Below are positions 1 through 4,786 of a stretch of DNA of 7,745 bases, in pieces. Source of the DNA: an uncultured Selenomonadaceae bacterium (GTDB lineage Bacteria > Bacillota > Negativicutes > Selenomonadales > Selenomonadaceae); assembly GCA_905233325.1 (NCBI GenBank), contig CAJODU010000076.1:1-7745 (forward strand). The letters run 5' to 3'. Every line of letters begins with the position of its first letter. Within the stretch, counting starts at the first letter, position 1. A program made the position numbers and the translations under genes. Under the pieces are notes generated by a model that saw nothing but the letters and a program-made list of their open reading frames with translations, searched no databases and was not told where the DNA came from.

Positions 1-489
1 AAAGTATCAATCCAAGCGAGCCTTCAAAAAGCCCAAATGCTCATTCGTATTGCGGAGAATAAAGCCGTACCTCACAGTGAGCAACTCAGACTGCTGGATA
101 TGGCGGTGCAAGAATTGACAGGTGCAGGGCTTAATACAAATGAGGTGCTGAGTATTAGGCAATCCGTTGAAAAAATCGGTTGTGCTGACATTACAGATTT
201 GCCGGAAGTCGTCGGTTTTATCCACGAGAAGAAAACGATAGATGTGAATGGCTGTCTGATTGATTTTTTACCTGCCGATATGATGGCATTAAAATGGCGT
301 ACACCAAATGAGCGTGATACGTTTAGTGGTGAGGATTTCAGCGAACTTGCTGATGAGTATGGTTATAAAACGTCGAAATACGGCTTTTGGCAGAAAGTGA
401 TGACACCGCAAGGTGAAGCTCGCGAATTTATGTACATAGACGGCACAATGCTCGATTACCTTTACAAAAAATATCCACGTGTCGCATAA
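1..489 (+). CDS. Partial phage protein, antirepressor-like C-terminal region
   Basis: The reading frame is open from the left edge, with 12 sense codons before the first ATG at 37, so the true start very likely lies outside the window and this is a C-terminal fragment of at least 162 residues. The N-terminal part (IRIAENKAVPHSEQLRLLDM) resembles the helical linker of phage antirepressor or Rha/ORF6C-type regulators. The C-terminal part, with its FSELADEYGYKTSKYGFWQK stretch, resembles antirepressor tails. This is recall of family style, not a search. No membrane segment or catalytic motif is seen. If the call is right, the protein would bind and inactivate the prophage repressor, which fits a neighbouring repressor that lacks a self-cleavage domain. 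It runs toward the immunity region. It could instead be an unrelated phage DNA-binding protein. Confidence 0.5.
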   Translation, partial: KVSIQASLQKAQMLIRIAENKAVPHSEQLRLLDMAVQELTGAGLNTNEVLSIRQSVEKIGCADITDLPEVVGFIHEKKTIDVNGCLIDFLPADMMALKWRTPNERDTFSGEDFSELADEYGYKTSKYGFWQKVMTPQGEAREFMYIDGTMLDYLYKKYPRVA

Positions 490-994
490 AAAAAATAACT
501 CTTACCACAAAGACGCTTGGCAAGAGATACAAAATAATGATTTCAAGAATAGTATAGCTTGCCAAGCGTCTGAGGTCAAGAGGAAATTTGACAAAAACAG
601 ATTGTTCACGGCGTAAAGCCTTATCACTACTGGATTTATGGCTGATGGGAACAATTCAACAGTTAAAACTGGAGAATTTGGTGAATTTAGGCAGATTTGA
701 GAAAATATGCTCTGTTCAAGTCATTGTTTACCCTTCTGTTCATGCCCTAAGTCCCTCTATTACTTACTTCGTAAGTTCTTGGTAACAAAGGAACAGTATA
801 TTGTATAGAGTATATGAAATCAGAGGATTAGAGAGGATATAGGCATAAGCACATATTCTATATAGCCCCTAATCAGCCAGATTTATATAACTATATGAAA
901 AATGATGATGTGTTTTGTTTACTGTTCACAGCTGGTGATGAGTTGACTGAGGAGATTGATAATCAAAATTTTTTCAAAAAATATTTTAAAAAAC
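490..994. other. Intergenic stretch without a convincing gene
   Basis: About 500 bases of AT-rich sequence. The only ORF of note (TTG start at 588, 65 codons) has an AGAGG-like site upstream, but its second half looks non-coding and its product is not recognised. The stretch holds a perfect 14-bp inverted repeat (511-571), a 6-bp hairpin at 762-776 (ACTTAC/GTAAGT), an imperfect 17-bp inverted repeat at 826-842 and 858-874 (13 of 17 pairs) and several TGTTCA words (near 603, 712, 738 and 924). It is the largest gene-free block in the window, so it could hold an attachment site or a replication or regulatory region. None of these is proven. Confidence 0.5.
511..571. repeat. Perfect 14-bp inverted repeat, 33-bp spacer
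   Basis: AGACGCTTGGCAAG at 511-524 is matched exactly in reverse complement by CTTGCCAAGCGTCT at 558-571. It lies 22 bp after the stop of the antirepressor-like gene. It is not followed by a T-run on the plus strand, so a simple intrinsic terminator for that gene is doubtful. On the minus strand a T-rich stretch (490-497 complement) follows only after about 13 bases. It could be a long RNA stem, a dyad for a DNA-binding protein or part of a recombination site. Confidence 0.75.
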
Positions 995-1039
995 ACTTGA
1001 CAAACTCAACAAAAAAGAGTATAATTCAACTATAAAGAT
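995..1039 (+). repeat. 45-bp inverted repeat, left copy (promoter/operator)
   Basis: This segment matches the reverse complement of 1641-1685 at 42 of 45 positions, including 28 consecutive identical bases (995-1022). The three differences are at 1023, 1027 and 1031. The two copies carry inward-facing promoters and bound a 691-bp segment that holds the ribozyme and the Cro-like operon. Confidence 0.9.
997..1025 (+). promoter_or_regulatory. Consensus sigma-70 promoter of the hammerhead RNA
   Basis: The -35 box TTGACA (997-1002) and -10 box TATAAT (1020-1025) both match consensus exactly, with an ideal 17-bp spacer. Transcription should start near 1032, about 22 nt before the ribozyme. The -35 box and whole spacer are identical to those of the leftward promoter at 1655-1683, and ACTC and GAGT arms flank the A-tract, so the spacer is probably also an operator. 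No rightward protein gene follows. Confidence 0.88.
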
Positions 1040-1129
1040 AAATAAAAAACTTCTTTTCCACCTGATGAGAGCTGAGCGGTACTCAGCCGAAACCGTCGAA
1101 AGACGGTCGTGGGAAACCACAAATATTTA
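1039..1129 (+). ncRNA. Hammerhead ribozyme, type I
   Basis: A self-cleaving RNA motif with all core elements. Stem I pairs TTTTCCAC (1054-1061) with GTGGGAAA (1109-1116), with one G-U pair. The core CTGATGA is at 1062-1068. Stem II pairs G1069-C1088 and GCTGAG (1071-1076) with CTCAGC (1082-1087), with a five-base loop and a bulged A1070. The core GAA is at 1089-1091. Stem III pairs ACCGTC (1092-1097) with GACGGT (1102-1107) around a GAAA tetraloop. C1108 is the cleavage-site nucleotide, so cutting falls between 1108 and 1109. Stem I is the open stem, hence type I. An outer helix TAAATA/TATTTA (1039-1044 with 1124-1129) leaves an internal loop in stem I, where loop II contacts are expected. 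The bulge in stem II is the only irregularity. A perfect promoter lies just upstream, and I see no coding role. Confidence 0.93.
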
Positions 1130-1168
1130 GGCAAATTGAGCAGATTATTTCAATGAATTGATTTGCCT
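1129..1168. repeat. Inverted repeat between ribozyme RNA and leftward operon
   Basis: AGGCAAAT (1129-1136) pairs with ATTTGCCT (1161-1168) across a 24-base loop. A second hairpin, CCGCAT-TT-ATGCGG (1175-1188), follows inside the last codons of the leftward 69-aa gene. The two lie where the converging transcripts meet and may weakly terminate or stabilise them. On the minus strand the second hairpin is followed by TTTAAT; neither has a strong T-run. Confidence 0.45.
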
Positions 1169-1169
1169 A

Positions 1170-1379
1170 TTAAACCGCATTTATGCGGCTTACTCGCTGC
1201 CTAAAATCGAATGTGGCTTGATAAGTTTTACCGTCGAATACTGTCTCTCGGTAATATACGCCGTCGGTCAGCCATTCACGCTTTATCAATTCACCTTCTC
1301 TAAGTTCCGGCATACTGCTCTTTGCCAATTCTGCAAGTTCTTTAGCTACTGTAAACAGTGCTGTAAGAGCGTTTTTCAT
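1170..1379 (-). CDS. Small unrecognised protein downstream of Cro-like regulator
   Basis: A 69-residue protein that I do not recognise. The first 25 or so residues form a likely amphipathic helix (ALTALFTVAKELAELAK), followed by a charged, beta-rich part with the stretch YYRETVFDGKTYQATFDF. There is no membrane segment, signal peptide or known motif. Its ATG overlaps the stop codon of the HTH gene in an ATGA junction, with AGAGGA about nine bases upstream, so the two are translationally coupled and probably work together. Position in the Cro-like operon suggests a role in the lytic switch or a partner of the regulator; this is inference from context only. Its last codons lie in a hairpin, and its 3' end is met by transcripts from the hammerhead promoter, so antisense effects are possible. 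Confidence 0.72.
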   Translation of the reverse strand: MKNALTALFTVAKELAELAKSSMPELREGELIKREWLTDGVYYRETVFDGKTYQATFDFRQRVSRINAV

Positions 1380-1597
1380 TCATCTTGTTCCTCTGCATTT
1401 TTATCAGAATCATCATCGAGCAGCTCGTCTACGGTGCAACCATACAATTTTGCAATGGCAGGTAGCATAGACGTTCTCGGTTTCGACAGTCCGTTTTCCC
1501 ATTTACTGACAGCGGCACTTTGAACACCTAATGCTTTTGCCACCTCTCGTTGTGTAGGGATTGCACCTCGCAACCTTCGCTTTTTCATTACATTCAT
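1376..1597 (-). CDS. Cro-like XRE-family HTH regulator
   Basis: A 73-residue DNA-binding protein made almost entirely of one XRE-type helix-turn-helix (residues about 15-60), with TQREVAKALGVQSAAVSKWE forming the helix-turn-helix core and the typical IAKLYGCTVDELL ending, followed by an acidic tail (DDDSDKNAEEQDE). Start at 1597 is chosen because AGGGGGTG lies about six bases upstream; an in-frame ATG at 1588 is less well placed. The gene is divergent from the repressor operon, the usual position of cro in temperate phages, and it leads a two-gene operon with the 69-aa protein. It probably competes with the repressor for operators in 1600-1760 and at 995-1039. The divergent layout makes the Cro role likely but not proven. 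Confidence 0.85.
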   Translation of the reverse strand: MNVMKKRRLRGAIPTQREVAKALGVQSAAVSKWENGLSKPRTSMLPAIAKLYGCTVDELLDDDSDKNAEEQDE

Positions 1598-1640
1598 TCG
1601 TTCACCCCCTTGCGTATTTTTTAAATAAAGTTGAAATAAA

Positions 1641-1685
1641 ATCTTTATGGTTAAATAATACTCTTTTTTGTTGAGTTTGTCAAGT
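1641..1685 (-). repeat. 45-bp inverted repeat, right copy (promoter/operator)
   Basis: The partner of 995-1039 in opposite orientation, 42 of 45 bases identical. It contains the promoter of the Cro-like operon. Confidence 0.9.
1655..1683 (-). promoter_or_regulatory. Leftward promoter of Cro-like operon
   Basis: On the minus strand TTGACA (1683-1678) and TATTAT (1660-1655) are separated by 17 bp. The -35 box and all 17 spacer bases equal those of the ribozyme promoter. Since spacer sequence is not normally constrained, the identity points to a shared operator or a recent inverted duplication. The start would be near 1648, giving a leader of about 50 nt. Confidence 0.83.
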
Positions 1686-1717
1686 ATTTTTTGAATTATT
1701 TTTAAAAAAGATTTTTA

Positions 1718-1746
1718 TTGACAAGTTGAATAAAAAGATATAAAAT
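1718..1746 (+). promoter_or_regulatory. Rightward promoter of repressor-integrase operon
   Basis: TTGACA (1718-1723), 17-bp spacer, TAAAAT (1741-1746). Its -35 box lies back to back with that of the leftward promoter, 34 bp apart, the classic layout for a phage genetic switch. The word AGTTGAA occurs here (1724-1730), again at 1629-1635 and inverted at 1025-1031, and is a candidate operator half-site. Confidence 0.75.
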
Positions 1747-1790
1747 AAACTAAACGGAAAACATTTATCTTAAAAAAGGTGGTGGACGAC

Positions 1791-2231
1791 ATGACAGGCT
1801 TCGGTGAAAGACTTAGAAAATTGCGCCGTGACGCAAATGCAACACAGAATCAGCTTGCTGAATATCTTGGAATCAGGGGCGCAGCAGTAGGCAAATGGGA
1901 AACTCTCGAAAACGCATATCCAAACACAGATACGCTTATAAAGATTGCAGAATACTTTCACGTCAGTACCGATTATTTGCTGCGTGGCATACAAACCGTG
2001 CCGGTCGTGGAAGGGAATATAACAACTGGGTCAACTTTGAGCGGCTCTGTCGTACAGACAAACGTACAATCAAATGTACAAGGTGGTATAGTTGTAAATG
2101 GTCAAAACTTCTCACCAGAGGCTTTGACGCTGGCTCAAATTTATGAAATGCTTGATGTCCGAAGCAGAAACGAACTCCTTAACTTGGCTTTCAAACTGGA
2201 AGACAAAGCTCTTGAAAAGAAGAAGCTATGA
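1791..2231 (+). CDS. HTH repressor without peptidase domain (CI-like)
   Basis: A 146-residue regulator. Residues 5-63 are an XRE helix-turn-helix (TQNQLAEYLGIRGAAVGKWE core, then IAEYFHVSTDYLL). Residues 70-104 are a linker rich in Gly, Val, Asn, Gln and Thr, and residues 108-146 are helical and may mediate multimerisation. No S24/LexA-type peptidase follows, so RecA-stimulated self-cleavage is not expected and induction probably needs another factor such as an antirepressor. The ATG at 1791 is chosen because AAGGTGGTG lies six bases upstream; the GTG at 1779 would overlap that site. It is divergent from the Cro-like operon and its TGA overlaps the integrase ATG, so immunity and integration genes are co-expressed. 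It probably represses the promoters at 1655-1683 and 997-1025. Confidence 0.85.
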   Translation: MTGFGERLRKLRRDANATQNQLAEYLGIRGAAVGKWETLENAYPNTDTLIKIAEYFHVSTDYLLRGIQTVPVVEGNITTGSTLSGSVVQTNVQSNVQGGIVVNGQNFSPEALTLAQIYEMLDVRSRNELLNLAFKLEDKALEKKKL

Positions 2232-3634
2232 AAAGGGCAGCTATTTACATTCGAGTATCTACTCAGGAGCAAGCGCAAGAAGGGTACTCCGTCGGAGAAC
2301 AAAAAGAACGCCTGATTGCGTATTGCAAGGCTCAGGCGTGGGTGATTGCAAATATCTATGTTGACGGCGGATATTCCGGCGCAAATCTGAACAGACCCGG
2401 TATTCAAAAACTAATGAAGGAAACCGACAATTTTGATGTAGTTTTAGTCTATAAACTTGACCGTCTGTCACGCTCTCAGCGTGACACGCTTTATCTCATT
2501 GAGGAAATATTTTTACCTAACAAAGTAGACTTTGTATCAATGCAAGAGAGCTTCGACACCTCATCACCATTCGGTAAAGCAATGATAGGTCTACTTGCCG
2601 TTTTTGCTCAGCTTGAACGTGAGCAAATCAAAGAGCGTACCCGTATGGGAAAAATTGCACGAGCCAAAGCAGGACTACATCACGGTTCTGGACTTATTCC
2701 AATCGGTTATGAATACCAAGACGGTAAACTCGTACTTAATGTTTATGAGGCAGAGCAAGTCAAAAAGATATATGAATGGTATCTTGGCGGTGCTTCATAT
2801 CAAACTATTGCCAACCGATTGCATGAAGCAGGATATACAAATCGCTATTCCAGCTACAATAGCTGGACAAGTATCAGAAGTATTTTAGGAAATATGACCT
2901 ATACGGGTCGTCTACATTACGGGGAGGTCATCGTGGAAAATGCACACGACGCTATTGTAACTGACGAACAATTTCAAGCGGCTCAGGTTATGAGAGCCAA
3001 ACGGCAAGAAATTTATGGCAGCAATGCTTTCCAAGCGAAACATCTGCTGACAGGTATGCTGTTTTGCGGTCATTGCGGTGCGCGATATTACCGCCGCAAT
3101 TCAGGATTGTATCAATATTACTCTTGCTATTCACGAACAAAACAAATGAAAAGTATGGTCAAAGACCCCAACTGCAAAAATAGGCATTGGAAAACAACTG
3201 AATTGGAATCAATCATTGAACAACGAGTTCTTGAATTGTTACAGTCACCCAAAGCAGCATTTGAGATTGCAGAAAAGAACCGTCAAAAGCCTGTTGTCAT
3301 TGATACAGCAAATGCTGAGATTGAAAAACGTATTCGTGAAATCGACAAGGAAATAAACAAATTTATGGAACTGTACCGCATAGATGGTATTCCGCCTGAA
3401 CTTCTCGGCGACAACATTAATAAATTATACAATGAAAAAACAGCGTTGCAAGCCACTCTCAAACCTGTCAAAGAAATTATCACAACGCCTTTTGACTTAG
3501 TTGAAGAATTGCTACACAATGCTGCGCAGGTTTGGGACTTTGCCGACGAATCACAAAAACGTCGAATCCTCCAAGACCTTATAAAACGAATAGTTCTAAC
3601 CGATGACAATATTGACATTGAATGGAATTTTTGA
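2228..3634 (+). CDS. Large serine recombinase (phage integrase)
   Basis: A 468-residue serine-family site-specific recombinase that integrates and excises phage DNA through a 5' phosphoserine link. The N-terminal resolvase domain (about 3-145) has IYIRVST with catalytic Ser11 and the KLDRLSRS motif (76-83). A recombinase domain follows (about 155-255), then a zinc ribbon with Cys280, Cys283, Cys300 and Cys316. Residues about 360-415 form a coiled coil of the type that governs synapsis in this family. Length and domain order are those of a complete enzyme with no frameshift. The start overlaps the repressor stop (ATGA at 2228-2231) and the upstream site is weak, so translation is probably coupled. 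Such enzymes need a separate directionality factor for excision; the small unknown proteins nearby are candidates, without direct evidence. Confidence 0.95.
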   Translation: MKRAAIYIRVSTQEQAQEGYSVGEQKERLIAYCKAQAWVIANIYVDGGYSGANLNRPGIQKLMKETDNFDVVLVYKLDRLSRSQRDTLYLIEEIFLPNKVDFVSMQESFDTSSPFGKAMIGLLAVFAQLEREQIKERTRMGKIARAKAGLHHGSGLIPIGYEYQDGKLVLNVYEAEQVKKIYEWYLGGASYQTIANRLHEAGYTNRYSSYNSWTSIRSILGNMTYTGRLHYGEVIVENAHDAIVTDEQFQAAQVMRAKRQEIYGSNAFQAKHLLTGMLFCGHCGARYYRRNSGLYQYYSCYSRTKQMKSMVKDPNCKNRHWKTTELESIIEQRVLELLQSPKAAFEIAEKNRQKPVVIDTANAEIEKRIREIDKEINKFMELYRIDGIPPELLGDNINKLYNEKTALQATLKPVKEIITTPFDLVEELLHNAAQVWDFADESQKRRILQDLIKRIVLTDDNIDIEWNF

Positions 3635-3639
3635 GATAA

Positions 3640-3669
3640 AAAAAGCTCCTCTTATTCGAGGGGCTTTTT
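3640..3669. terminator. Bidirectional intrinsic terminator
   Basis: Stem AAAAAGCTCCTC (3640-3651) pairs with GAGGGGCTTTTT (3658-3669), with one G-U pair and a six-base loop. The A-tract and T-tract make it work for both the rightward integrase operon and the leftward acetyltransferase cassette. The right arm lies inside the last codons of the acetyltransferase gene (Lys-Lys-Pro-Leu-Glu-stop). Confidence 0.92.
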
Positions 3670-4257
3670 AGTATTGTGTTCAGCAATTCTTTCTTGCAAA
3701 TCAATCAAATTTATACGCATACTTATCGGAGAATCGTATTTCCGAGTATTTGGTTGTACGATATTTTCTTTAAAGCCCATATGGAGGTAAAAATCTTTGC
3801 GATGTTCGTAACAATCTAATGTTAAAAATACTACTCCACAAGATTCAGATACATTTGTCGCTATATATGCCGCGTATTCTATAAGTTCTCTCCCAAAACC
3901 TTCGCCTCTGTGTTGAACAGATACAGCCAATCTCGCAATTTTAATTGCTGGTGCTGTACTATAAGGTATATTTTCTTCTTCACGTTCATCGAATTCAAGT
4001 TTTATAGAATCGGCACATAGCGATATATAGGCTATTATATTTTTGCCGTCATCATCTAACAACAAATGCGTTTTACTGGTCTGCAATTCTTGCTCTTGCA
4101 GTGCTTCATTTTTGAGAAAATCGTCCATTTCTTTTGAATGATTTCTCACACGACGTTTATATTTTGATTGAAGGTTAGTGAGCATTTCATCGGTTTCAAC
4201 ACAAGAAAAAGCTGTTACTAAATTTGCGTGTCTTTGGTCAAGGATTTCATACTTCAT
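3652..4257 (-). CDS. GNAT acetyltransferase, possible toxin
   Basis: A 201-residue GNAT-fold enzyme that transfers an acetyl group from acetyl-CoA. The acetyl-CoA loop is QHRGEGFG (115-122), preceded by the usual strand KIARLAV (106-112). The C-terminal FYLHMGFKE (156-164) includes the Tyr157 position typical of GNATs. The layout resembles TacT/AtaT-type toxins that acetylate aminoacyl-tRNA, but the protein is about 40 residues longer, with a charged helical N-terminal extension (about 25-65). A small gene overlaps its start by 11 bases, as in two-gene toxin-antitoxin operons. ATG at 4257 has GGAG about nine bases upstream. Its stop lies within the terminator shared with the integrase. The fold is secure; substrate and toxin role are inferred. 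A housekeeping or phage-defence acetyltransferase is also possible. Confidence 0.85.
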   Translation of the reverse strand: MKYEILDQRHANLVTAFSCVETDEMLTNLQSKYKRRVRNHSKEMDDFLKNEALQEQELQTSKTHLLLDDDGKNIIAYISLCADSIKLEFDEREEENIPYSTAPAIKIARLAVSVQHRGEGFGRELIEYAAYIATNVSESCGVVFLTLDCYEHRKDFYLHMGFKENIVQPNTRKYDSPISMRINLIDLQERIAEHNTKKPLE

Positions 4258-4438
4258 TAAAACGGCTCCGCATAACTACCTTTACAATCCTGTCATCTGA
4301 CCTTGAAATCTGGAATTTATTTTTCAAAAATTCTATCCCACGTCTTGAAGCAGTAGTCGGTTTCTTTTTAGATTCTTCAAGAACAGCACGAGCTTCGTCA
4401 CCTTTAAGCACTGGAGTAGCTGCAATCTGTGTAGCCAT
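4247..4438 (-). CDS. Small protein paired with GNAT gene, putative antitoxin
   Basis: A 63-residue basic protein encoded just upstream of the acetyltransferase and overlapping it by 11 bases. The N-terminus (ATPVLKGDEARAVLEES) suggests a short strand and helix; the rest is rich in Lys and Arg. I do not see a clear ribbon-helix-helix of the DUF1778 type that usually partners TacT-like toxins, so the antitoxin role rests on gene order and size. The ATG at 4438 is chosen because AAGGAGGT lies eight bases upstream; a TTG at 4447 would overlap that site. The leader contains CTTCTT-GTTG-AAGAAG immediately before the ribosome binding site, which could limit translation. If it is an antitoxin, it would neutralise the acetyltransferase and stabilise the prophage in the host. 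Confidence 0.65.
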   Translation of the reverse strand: MATQIAATPVLKGDEARAVLEESKKKPTTASRRGIEFLKNKFQISRSDDRIVKVVMRSRFNEV

Positions 4439-4451
4439 AGTATTCAACCTC

Positions 4452-4468
4452 CTTCTTCAACAAGAAGT
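4452..4468 (-). promoter_or_regulatory. Leader hairpin next to ribosome binding site
   Basis: On the minus strand CTTCTT and AAGAAG form a six-bp hairpin with a GTTG loop that ends at the AAGGAGGT of the 63-aa gene. It may tune translation of the pair. The surrounding leader has three further purine-rich GGAG words with no start codon at proper spacing. No convincing promoter was identified here. Confidence 0.35.
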
Positions 4469-4537
4469 CTCCTTTTAAAATACCTCTCCTATTAAGTGCT
4501 ACTAATTCGACGTTGCTTAAAAATCTCCTTTAGAGAT

Positions 4538-4581
4538 AAAAAAATAGTTCGCAGTAAAAATTTTATTTCTTACTGCGAACT
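4538..4581 (-). terminator. Intrinsic terminator of lysis operon
   Basis: An 11-bp perfect stem, GTTCGCAGTAA (4547-4557) with TTACTGCGAAC (4570-4580). Read leftward it is followed by TATTTTTTT. It lies directly after the stop of the 66-aa gene at 4586, separating the lysis operon from the acetyltransferase cassette. Confidence 0.9.
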
Positions 4582-4585
4582 TATA

Positions 4586-4786
4586 TTATCGCTCATTAAC
4601 CTCAATAAACTCAACGTAATTGTCGCCTTCACCGAGCTGCACAATCTGGTCACCATCATAACTCGTAAAGTCTGGGATTGAATTGCGTAGGCTTTCATTC
4701 GGGCACAGTGATTCATTGAAAATATATTGTATCTTTTTTAAGCGAAGTTCATTAATAGGCTTATCACTTCTGACTTCAATAAGCAT
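4586..4786 (-). CDS. Small unrecognised late phage protein
   Basis: A 66-residue acidic protein that I do not recognise. It begins MLIEVRSDKPINELRLKKIQ and ends with a beta-rich stretch (DQIVQLGEGDNYVEFIEV). No membrane segment or cysteine motif is seen. Its ATG overlaps the last 11 bases of the endolysin gene, with GGGAGGT seven bases upstream, so expression is coupled to the endolysin. It is the last gene of the lysis operon before a strong terminator. Position allows a lysis accessory or unrelated late role; nothing in the sequence decides this. Confidence 0.75.
   Translation of the reverse strand: MLIEVRSDKPINELRLKKIQYIFNESLCPNESLRNSIPDFTSYDGDQIVQLGEGDNYVEFIEVNER

Noticed and set aside
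351..395. Second hammerhead-like string CTGATGAG...CGAAA in the left gene
   Set aside because: The sequence between the core words does not form stem II and there is no cleavage-site partner. It is coding sequence with chance similarity, so no ribozyme pair for RNA circularisation is seen in this window.
588..785. Rightward 65-codon ORF with TTG start
   Set aside because: The upstream AGAGG is plausible, but the second half looks non-coding and no family is recognised. Kept only as part of the intergenic description.
895..1035. 46-residue rightward ORF with ATG start
   Set aside because: No ribosome binding site, and it runs through the consensus promoter at 997-1025, so it is probably not translated.
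1158..1523. Rightward 121-codon ORF
   Set aside because: It is the antisense of the Cro-like operon, with a low-complexity serine run and no ribosome binding site. The coding strand is clearly the other one.
3283..3618. Leftward 111-codon ORF inside the integrase gene
   Set aside because: A shadow of the integrase coiled-coil region on the opposite strand, with serine/isoleucine-rich nonsense sequence.
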